DNA from: Gudongella sp051744365
GTDB lineage: Bacteria; Bacillota; Clostridia; Tissierellales; Tissierellaceae
Assembly (NCBI GenBank): GCA_051744365.1
Contig: JBNJCX010000055.1
Coordinates: forward strand, 1-10,331
Reading direction: 5' to 3'
DNA: 10,331 nucleotides
Every line of letters begins with the position of its first letter. Positions within the stretch are counted from its first letter, which is position 1. The position numbers were made by a program, and so were the translations under genes. The notes under the pieces are model-generated. The model was not told the origin of the DNA. It searched no databases and was given only the letters and a program-made list of their open reading frames with translations. Shown one piece after another: positions 5,351-10,331 of the stretch.

Positions 5351-6349
5351 ATGAAGAGATATATAATAATTATTTTGATGATTGTCCTGCTGATTCCTTC
5401 AGCAATCAATGCCCAGGCCATAAGGCCGGGAACACCGAAGCAATTCTCTGTTGAGGCAGTGGAAAGCGAAAACACGCATTTCATACTGAAGTGGCTTGAT
5501 GAGGATTCCACCAGGACATTATTTCAGAATGATAGCTACAGGGACAATCTGTATATTCAAATAAACTTCTATATCAGGAATAAAGACTCAGTGGTAATGA
5601 GGGAAATGAACTTCAAGTATTCTGATCTGATAATGGAAACTGACGGCTATTCCCGGATTGATATCGATCTTGTGAAGTTGGGGATAATTGAAGAGCCTGT
5701 CAATCTAATGTTTTCATCCTATAACTTCAAAGTAAGGATAGGATTGACGCAACGGGACATTCTGGGTAGCTATACATTATATGGAAGCTATAGTCCATCT
5801 GTTACCAGTGGAAAGATGTATCCCTACAATTACGCTTCGCCATGGGCAGTGGAGGAGCTTGACAAAGCCCATGAATACAATCTGATTCCGGAAAGCATCA
5901 AAGACAATATGAGAGATGTTATAACAAGGGAAGAATTTGCTGAGGTAATGGTGGCTTACTATGAAAGCAAAACCGGAGAGGAAATAAATGCAGGTGGTGG
6001 ACACTTCCCGGATACTGACAATCCCCAGGTTCTAAAGGCTGCAGCCATTGGCATTATCAAGGGCTATGAAGATGGTACCTTCAGACCGGGGAATCCAATA
6101 ACCAGACAGGATATTGCAGTGGTCATTACCAGAACTATTGAGAAGGTGGATTCATCAGTAAATCTTGTATACTCTCCCATATCAAGCGAAAACGGAATAA
6201 GTGCATATGCATATGACAGTGTTATGTTTCTTGCGTACAATGAAATCCTGAAGGGTGATGAAAACAACAACATCCATCCTTTGGAGTATACCACGAGAGA
6301 ACAGGCAGTTCTCCTAACTACAAGGACCTACGAACACTTTGGGGAATAA
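5351..6349 (+). CDS. Secreted protein with three S-layer homology (SLH) repeats
   Basis: A 332-residue exported protein. The signal peptide MKRYIIIILMIVLLIPSAINA (1-21) is probably cut at INA|QA. Residues about 26-150 form a beta-rich domain resembling a fibronectin type III fold; there is no catalytic motif. Three SLH repeats follow: about 161-208 (WAVEELDKA...LIP...ITREEF), 219-262 (FPDTD...IIKGYEDGTFRPGNPITRQD, the most canonical) and 284-328 (FLAYNEILKGD...TTREQA). SLH repeats bind pyruvylated secondary cell-wall polymers, so the protein is probably held on the wall surface. ATG 5351 is chosen because GGAGG (5341-5345) lies 5 nt before it; the in-frame ATG at 5339 would place this ribosome binding site inside the gene. 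It is the second gene of the DUF1232 operon. The small N-terminal domain suggests a binding role, but its ligand is unknown. Confidence 0.9.
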   Translation: MKRYIIIILMIVLLIPSAINAQAIRPGTPKQFSVEAVESENTHFILKWLDEDSTRTLFQNDSYRDNLYIQINFYIRNKDSVVMREMNFKYSDLIMETDGYSRIDIDLVKLGIIEEPVNLMFSSYNFKVRIGLTQRDILGSYTLYGSYSPSVTSGKMYPYNYASPWAVEELDKAHEYNLIPESIKDNMRDVITREEFAEVMVAYYESKTGEEINAGGGHFPDTDNPQVLKAAAIGIIKGYEDGTFRPGNPITRQDIAVVITRTIEKVDSSVNLVYSPISSENGISAYAYDSVMFLAYNEILKGDENNNIHPLEYTTREQAVLLTTRTYEHFGE

Positions 6350-6351
6350 TC

Positions 6352-6375
6352 AGGTCTGCTGAGAGGCAGGCCTTT
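6352..6375 (+). terminator. Possible weak terminator after the SLH gene
   Basis: AGGTCTGC (6352-6359) pairs with GCAGGCCT (6366-6373), including one G-U pair, around a 6-nt loop. Only three Ts follow, so termination would be inefficient; the transporter downstream may receive read-through. Confidence 0.4.
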
Positions 6376-6416
6376 GAATATGTCTGAAATATAGAACTGA
6401 AAGAGAGGAAAAGGCA

Positions 6417-7316
6417 ATGATGGAACAGAATATAGGTGAGCTGGCCGCTCTTGCGACCGCATTCAGCTGGACACTTGTAGGGATTTTTTTCAGTAAGGCC
6501 AGCAGTAAAATCGGAAGCATCTCGGTCAACTTTATAAAGCTTGTATTCGGATTTGCCTTTCTAACAGTGACTGCACTGGTTACAAGAGGACTACCGTTTC
6601 CCACAGATGCAACCATCAATAACTGGATTTGGCTGACACTATCAGGGATAATCGGATTTTTTATCGGGGATTACTTTATGCTTAAGGCATACATAGAGGT
6701 TGGTGTAAGGATATCCTTGCTTATGATGGCAACAAGCCCACCCATGGCAGCACTCTTTGGATATTTTCTTCTGGGTGAGAGGTTGTCTTTAACAGGGGTT
6801 CTGGGGATGATGATAACCATAATGGGAATAGTGATCGTTGTCATGAGCCGGGACAGAAGCCAGCAAAAAATCAGGATGAAGTATTCACCCAAAGGCTTGA
6901 TCTTTGCATTTATGGGTGCTCTTGGACAGGCGGTCGGTCTTATATTCAGCAAGGTTGGCCTGGGAGACTACAATGTCTTTGCAGCGACCCAAATCAGGAT
7001 CATAGCTGGATTTATTAGCTTTGTGATATTTGTTACTGTTCTGGGAAGATGGGATGAGCTGAAGCTTGCAATAAAGGATAAGGAGGCAATAAAGAATACC
7101 CTTCTGGGATCCTTTTTCGGCCCCTTCCTGGGAGTAAGCTTACTGCTTGTCGCATTGAGGTACACCACAGCAGGTATAGCATCTACAATAACCTCAATAA
7201 CACCAATTACTATAATTCCATTTTCTATATTTCTATTCAAGGAAAAAGTCAATCCCACAGAGATTCTTGGAGCGGTTGTATCCGTTGCAGGAGTGGCAGT
7301 ACTGCTGCTTTTGTAG
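6417..7316 (+). CDS. EamA-family (drug/metabolite superfamily) membrane transporter
   Basis: A 299-residue integral membrane protein with about ten hydrophobic segments arranged as two tandem EamA repeats: residues about 4-142 and 158-298, joined by a short basic linker (RDRSQQKIRMK). Each repeat ends with the usual acidic-glycine or basic turn before its last helix (LLGERLSLTGVLG and LFKEKVNPTEILG). EamA proteins export or import small metabolites such as amino acids; substrate cannot be predicted. The ATG at 6417 follows AGAGGA (6404-6409) by 7 nt; a second ATG follows at once at 6420. No clear promoter was found in the 67-nt gap after the SLH gene. The 3' end meets a bidirectional terminator shared with the convergent ftsX gene. 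Confidence 0.9.
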   Translation: MMEQNIGELAALATAFSWTLVGIFFSKASSKIGSISVNFIKLVFGFAFLTVTALVTRGLPFPTDATINNWIWLTLSGIIGFFIGDYFMLKAYIEVGVRISLLMMATSPPMAALFGYFLLGERLSLTGVLGMMITIMGIVIVVMSRDRSQQKIRMKYSPKGLIFAFMGALGQAVGLIFSKVGLGDYNVFAATQIRIIAGFISFVIFVTVLGRWDELKLAIKDKEAIKNTLLGSFFGPFLGVSLLLVALRYTTAGIASTITSITPITIIPFSIFLFKEKVNPTEILGAVVSVAGVAVLLLL

Positions 7317-7326
7317 TGAAATCAAA

Positions 7327-7355
7327 AAGGAGAGTTCAGCGTTTGAACTCTCCTT
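7327..7355. terminator. Bidirectional terminator between the EamA gene and ftsX
   Basis: A perfect 12-bp stem, AAGGAGAGTTCA (7327-7338) with TGAACTCTCCTT (7344-7355), has a 5-nt loop. On the + strand six Ts follow after 5 nt (7361-7366). On the - strand the U-tract (A run 7324-7328) follows directly. The ftsX stop codon (7354-7356) overlaps the stem by two bases. Confidence 0.85.
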
Positions 7356-8238
7356 AGCTATTTTTTGGTCTTGTTGATTTTATGCCCAAAAGTCCTCCGA
7401 ATATTCCAAGAAAAATCGACAGTGACATGGTGAATATAATCAGAGCAATCATATGGCTACCAAATTCCGGAAGAACAATAAAGGGTAGACTTCCAGTAAG
7501 CTGGCTATATATATATCTTGCTGAGAAATACGTCATAATTAGGGAAACACCCCCTGCAAAGATGGACATCAGCAATCCATTCACCAGAAACGGCATATAT
7601 ATGAATCCATCTGGTGCACCGAGCAGCTTCAAGGTTCCGATGGAATCCCTGTTCAGGTATACGCCCTGTCTTATAAGGTGAGAGGTTATAACCAGTGTAG
7701 CAATGGATACTGATATGAGAATAAAAATTCCGATTATCCTTACTATGCCTGATATATCCTCCAATTTTTGAAGGACCTCCTTGTTGTCTCGCACAAACTC
7801 GACGCCATCGATGGATGCTGCCTTGGCTGCTATTTCCTCCACAGATTCTATCTGGATACCCACATCAAGATAAGCACTGAACGGATTGTGGTCAAAAAGT
7901 TCGACAATTCTAGATTCACTTCCAAGGACCTGAAGCATTTGAGATCTGGCTGTTTCACTATCCACAGGGACAACATCATTAACACCCTCTATGGCTTCAA
8001 GCTCCTTTACCAATGTTACGAGTGAGGCATCCTCAGTGTAGTATACGCTGATTTCAGCCTGGTCCTCAATCTGAGTAATCATGTAATCAGAACCCAGACC
8101 CAGTGAAAACACAAGGGCAAGAATAAAGAATATAAATGCAAGACTCAATACGGACATCAGGTTTGATGATATATCTTTTTTTACTAGGGTTTTGACTTCC
8201 CTGAGATAATAACTTATATTTCCCGGCTTAATTCCCAT
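7354..8238 (-). CDS. ftsX: Cell division ABC transporter permease FtsX
   Basis: A 294-residue membrane protein with FtsX layout: a cytoplasmic N-terminus, TM1 (about 28-48), a large extracellular loop (about 50-165), then TM2-TM4 (about 166-190, 212-240, 262-288). Before TM3 it has SIGTLKLLGAPDGFIYMPF, here split as SIGTLKLLGAPD and FIYMPF, equivalent to the family's 'IxxMKLVGAtdwFIrxPF'. FtsX pairs with FtsE and passes ATP-driven movement to an extracellular coiled-coil partner that controls peptidoglycan hydrolases. The ATG at 8238 lies inside the end of ftsE (11-nt overlap) and is preceded by AAGGAGGG about 5 nt upstream, suggesting translational coupling. It is the last gene of the operon. 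A FtsX-like permease of another MacB-type system is unlikely given its size and the adjacent FtsE. Confidence 0.95.
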   Translation of the reverse strand: MGIKPGNISYYLREVKTLVKKDISSNLMSVLSLAFIFFILALVFSLGLGSDYMITQIEDQAEISVYYTEDASLVTLVKELEAIEGVNDVVPVDSETARSQMLQVLGSESRIVELFDHNPFSAYLDVGIQIESVEEIAAKAASIDGVEFVRDNKEVLQKLEDISGIVRIIGIFILISVSIATLVITSHLIRQGVYLNRDSIGTLKLLGAPDGFIYMPFLVNGLLMSIFAGGVSLIMTYFSARYIYSQLTGSLPFIVLPEFGSHMIALIIFTMSLSIFLGIFGGLLGIKSTRPKNS

Positions 8239-8905
8239 AGGGTCCCTCCTTGAGCGTCATTTTCCCATCATCCACCTGAATGCGAATACAGTCCTTCTCA
8301 TCCTGGATCAGATGAGTGGCATGTGTTGTAATGATAACGGTGGTATCAGGACTTTTGAAGGACTTTAAGAGCTCTAGAATAAGAACTGAATTTTTCTTGT
8401 CAAGATTTCCTGTGGGCTCGTCAGCAATAATAAGCTTGGGGTTTCTTGCAACAGACCTTGCAATTGCAACTCTCTGACGTTCACCGTAGGACAGGTTCTC
8501 CACAGAGGAGTGAATCTTGTGGGAAAGTCCAACCTTTTCAAGAGCCTTCAAGGCTCTTTCATACATTTCCTCTTTTTTGATAGGTAGAAATCTCATGCCT
8601 ACAAGAACATTCTCATTGACAGGTCGTCCGTCCAGCAATTTAAAATCCTGAAAGACAGGTCCAATCTGTTGCCTGAGCTTTCGCAGCTCATTGTCTGATA
8701 TTTTGTCCATGGATTTTCCAAGAACATGTAGCTGTCCCGAGGTCGGTCTTTCCATACCAAGCAGGAGCTTAATAAAGCTGGTCTTTCCAGAGCCACTTTG
8801 CCCTGTTATGTATACGATTTCACCTGGGGGTATGCTGACATTGACATCCTGGAGACCGAAGGTACCGTCCTTGTATCTGAGACTGAGATTTTTTGTGGTT
8901 ATCAT
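8228..8905 (-). CDS. ftsE: Cell division ATP-binding protein FtsE
   Basis: A 225-residue ABC ATPase, the usual FtsE length. Walker A is GQSGSGKT (35-42), the Q-loop Q86 (VFQDFKLL), the signature LSYGERQR (138-145), Walker B LIIADEP (158-164) followed by the D-loop GNLD (166-169), and the H-loop histidine H195 (ITTHA). The FQDFKLL stretch is typical of FtsE. The signature reads LSYGE rather than the commoner LSGGE; the essential S, G and E are kept, so activity is expected. The ATG at 8905 has AAAGGAGAG 5 nt upstream. It starts 12 nt after the stop of the coiled-coil gene and overlaps ftsX by 11 nt, so all three are one operon. Cytoplasmic, membrane-bound through FtsX. Confidence 0.96.
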   Translation of the reverse strand: MITTKNLSLRYKDGTFGLQDVNVSIPPGEIVYITGQSGSGKTSFIKLLLGMERPTSGQLHVLGKSMDKISDNELRKLRQQIGPVFQDFKLLDGRPVNENVLVGMRFLPIKKEEMYERALKALEKVGLSHKIHSSVENLSYGERQRVAIARSVARNPKLIIADEPTGNLDKKNSVLILELLKSFKSPDTTVIITTHATHLIQDEKDCIRIQVDDGKMTLKEGPYGN

Positions 8906-8917
8906 TTTATCTCTCCT

Positions 8918-10024
8918 TTAAAATAAGGATGGCCGAATCTGGAGGTCCATATAGCCATCCTGAAGATTTATTGAACGAATTGTATTGTTGCCAAGAAGCT
9001 TGTGGAATTTAAGGTCCAGATAGCCGAAATCAAACAAATCCATGACCGCTGATTGTTCAAGGGCAAGACCAAGGTACTTGCCATCTGTTATTTCAAAACG
9101 AAGGGTCTTGTTGTCAAGAAGTACAAGTTTCCCCATTATATCAAGATTAAGTTCAGGCATTACAAGACGGACACTATCCTCATCAAAAAGAAGTTGGGGT
9201 GGAGTAGGATAGTCTTTTTTGGCAAGCTCTTTGTTCAATTCCTCATCAAGAATCTTGCCGCTTATTCCCATCAGGCTTATCCTTACATTAAGTATCGATT
9301 CTGGAAGTTCTCCATTCTCTACAGTTTCTGTAATTCCCTTAATAGTTTCAAGGAATATAGGTTTAACTTCCTCCCAGGAATCATCCAACTGAGATAGATA
9401 GCCCTCATATCTTTCTTTTTCATCCTGGAGTGCATGGAGACTATCCTCGAGATATGCTACTGTGGCTGCCTTTTCTTCGATTGTTCTTCTAAGCTCTGCC
9501 CGTCTCTGCTCAATTTCTTTCAGGTTTTCATCCAGTATTTCCATAACCAGAGTCAGCTCCTGCTTTTCATTTTCAAGGGTAAGGAGCAGTTCACTGGTAT
9601 TCCTGGAAAGGTCTCGGATGCTGTTGATTCTCCTTATAAGTGTCGAAAGGCTGTCCGAGCTTAATATAAGCTGAAGATTTGATAGGGGGCCCTTTCTCTG
9701 GTAGGAGCGGAGAACCTCCTCCATTATGTCCAGATTGTTGTTGTAGGACTCCTCCAGATTGACAATATTTTCTTCGATATCTTCAATTTTTAGGGAAAGC
9801 TCTTCAATTTCCATGGATGTACGCTCCTCAGTTATCTCCAGGTCTCTTATTTCCTGACGGATAAGGAAGAGGGATTCAAGAATCAGGACTTCCTCCTGAC
9901 TAAGCTCTGATATAGTCGAATTTATAGATTCCATTGACTGGCCGGATTCAAGGGGCTCCGCCAAGGAATATGTAGATAGGGTGATTGTTATTGCAATAAA
10001 AATTATAATGGCTGTCTTTTTCAA
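8918..10024 (-). CDS. Secreted coiled-coil protein, likely FtsEX partner (PcsB/CwlO/EnvC-like N-terminal part, no hydrolase domain)
   Basis: From the TTG at 10024 the product is 368 residues: a signal peptide (MKKTAIIIFIAITITLSTYSLA, here 1-22, with a basic start, hydrophobic core and SLA|E site), a long coiled coil (about 40-225, rich in E, L, K and R heptads such as SMEIEELSLKIEDIEENI), and a beta-rich C-terminal domain (about 250-368). The coiled coil contains SYQRKGPLSNLQLILSSDSLSTLI, with the 'Y..G.ls.lqlLL.s.s...l' feel of PcsB, CwlO and EnvC. Those proteins end in NlpC/P60, CHAP or M23 domains; no such catalytic Cys/His or HxH motif is seen here. It probably docks on FtsX and regulates a hydrolase encoded elsewhere. 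TTG is preferred to an ATG at 10084 or 10051 because the promoter (10043-10071) lies downstream of or over those, and GAGGTGA (10030-10036) is 5 nt from TTG. Confidence 0.82.
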   Translation of the reverse strand: MKKTAIIIFIAITITLSTYSLAEPLESGQSMESINSTISELSQEEVLILESLFLIRQEIRDLEITEERTSMEIEELSLKIEDIEENIVNLEESYNNNLDIMEEVLRSYQRKGPLSNLQLILSSDSLSTLIRRINSIRDLSRNTSELLLTLENEKQELTLVMEILDENLKEIEQRRAELRRTIEEKAATVAYLEDSLHALQDEKERYEGYLSQLDDSWEEVKPIFLETIKGITETVENGELPESILNVRISLMGISGKILDEELNKELAKKDYPTPPQLLFDEDSVRLVMPELNLDIMGKLVLLDNKTLRFEITDGKYLGLALEQSAVMDLFDFGYLDLKFHKLLGNNTIRSINLQDGYMDLQIRPSLF

Positions 10025-10042
10025 GTTTTTCACCTCATATTC

Positions 10043-10071
10043 TTTATACATTTTAACAGCAGTCCTGTCAA
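10043..10071 (-). promoter_or_regulatory. Consensus sigma-A promoter for the coiled-coil/ftsE/ftsX operon
   Basis: On the - strand a perfect TTGACA (10071-10066), a 17-nt spacer and TATAAA (10048-10043). Transcription should start near 10036, at the very edge of the GAGGTGA ribosome binding site, giving a leader of only about a dozen bases before TTG 10024. Confidence 0.75.
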
Positions 10072-10085
10072 TGGATTTGAGCATG

Positions 10086-10111
10086 AAAAAGGCCCGGTTT
10101 TCCTCCGGGCC
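10086..10111 (-). terminator. Rho-independent terminator of the DUF1015 gene
   Basis: A GC-rich perfect 7-bp stem (GGCCCGG at 10091-10097 with CCGGGCC at 10105-10111) and 7-nt loop, followed on the - strand by five Us (10090-10086). It separates this gene from the coiled-coil/ftsEX operon. Confidence 0.88.
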
Positions 10112-10119
10112 ATATGATT

Positions 10120-10331
10120 CTAATCCAGTGTATGAACGAACAGACCACTTCTGAGCTTAGGCTCAAACCATGTGGATTTTGGAGGCATTACCTCTCCTGC
10201 ATCTGCAATGGCCATCAAGTCATCGATACTGGTAGGATACATTGAGAATGCGACTCTCATGCCGTCAACAACTCTTTGTTCAAGCTGGGCAAGTCCCCTT
10301 ATACCACCTACAAAGTCGATTCTATCGTCAA
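10120..10331 (-). CDS. DUF1015 family protein, C-terminal end (5' part outside the window)
   Basis: Seventy codons are visible on the - strand, open to the right edge and ending at TAG (10122-10120). They read ...DFVGGIRGLAQLEQRV...MRVAFSMYPTSIDDLMAIADAGEVMPPKSTWFEPKLRSGLFVHTLD (given here in pieces: FVGGIRGLAQLE, AFSMYPTSIDDLM, VMPPKSTWFEPKLRSGLF). The MPPKSTWFEPKLRSGL block is the highly conserved end of DUF1015 proteins, which are about 400 residues long and of unknown biochemical role. In many Clostridia the gene lies near serine biosynthesis genes (serA, serC); whether that is so here cannot be seen. It has its own terminator directly downstream. Confidence 0.88.
   Translation of the reverse strand, partial: DDRIDFVGGIRGLAQLEQRVVDGMRVAFSMYPTSIDDLMAIADAGEVMPPKSTWFEPKLRSGLFVHTLD

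Noticed and set aside
7382..8025. + strand frames opposite ftsX (7382-7681 and 7768-8025)
   Set aside because: They are antisense shadows of a confidently assigned ftsX.
8365..8480. FtsE signature LSYGE as a loss-of-function change
   Set aside because: The serine, second glycine and glutamate are kept and the third position is variable in ABC proteins; all other ATPase motifs are intact.
9053..9674. + strand frames opposite the coiled-coil gene
   Set aside because: Their Cys/Phe/Ser-rich composition is what is expected of the complement of Glu/Leu/Lys-rich coiled-coil codons.

Overview
The window looks like chromosomal DNA of a low-GC, Gram-positive Firmicute, probably an amino-acid-fermenting member of the Clostridia. 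The evidence is A/T-rich sequence, strong GGAGG-type ribosome binding sites, intrinsic terminators with U-tracts, a lipoprotein and an S-layer-homology (SLH) protein, a Gram-positive-style FtsEX cluster and a tryptophanase. Species cannot be fixed from sequence alone. I see no mobile elements, tRNA or rRNA genes, or CRISPR arrays.

Left part, + strand. The window opens with the 3' end of a probable cobalamin (B12)-binding-domain protein (to 278) and its terminator. A leader region (about 315-473) follows with a possible promoter, a 12-codon reading frame and a hairpin. Then come an intact OmpR/PhoB-type response regulator (474-1148) and, 4 nt later, its sensor kinase (1153-1671). The kinase is clearly damaged: one membrane segment runs straight into the C-terminal part of the ATPase domain, so the sensor core, the DHp domain and the phospho-accepting histidine are missing although the frame is open. 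A promoter at 1683-1711 probably drives an HD-domain hydrolase (1751-2329) and a tryptophanase (tnaA, 2353-3729), ended by a strong terminator. The ribosome binding site of a lipoprotein alpha/beta hydrolase (3788-4732) begins directly after that terminator.

Middle part. The 4733-4936 gap holds a near-perfect Fur-type operator (4752-4766), a possible promoter touching it, an intrinsic terminator (4828-4857) and a strong promoter (4881-4909). That promoter serves a DUF1232 membrane protein (4955-5335) and a secreted protein with three SLH repeats (5351-6349). An EamA-family transporter (6417-7316) follows.

Right part, - strand. A bidirectional terminator (7327-7355) separates the transporter from a convergent operon read right to left: a secreted coiled-coil protein (10024-8918), ftsE (8905-8228) and ftsX (8238-7354). 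FtsEX is the ABC-type complex that controls cell-wall hydrolases through an extracellular coiled-coil partner. The partner here resembles the coiled-coil part of PcsB, CwlO or EnvC but has no recognisable hydrolase domain. A consensus promoter (10043-10071) shows that translation probably starts at a TTG at 10024. The right edge holds the 3' end of a DUF1015-family gene with its own terminator.

Nothing here is an obvious new multi-gene system. The most notable points are the internally deleted kinase, the orphan Fur-type site beside a short terminated transcript, and the FtsEX operon with a non-catalytic partner.
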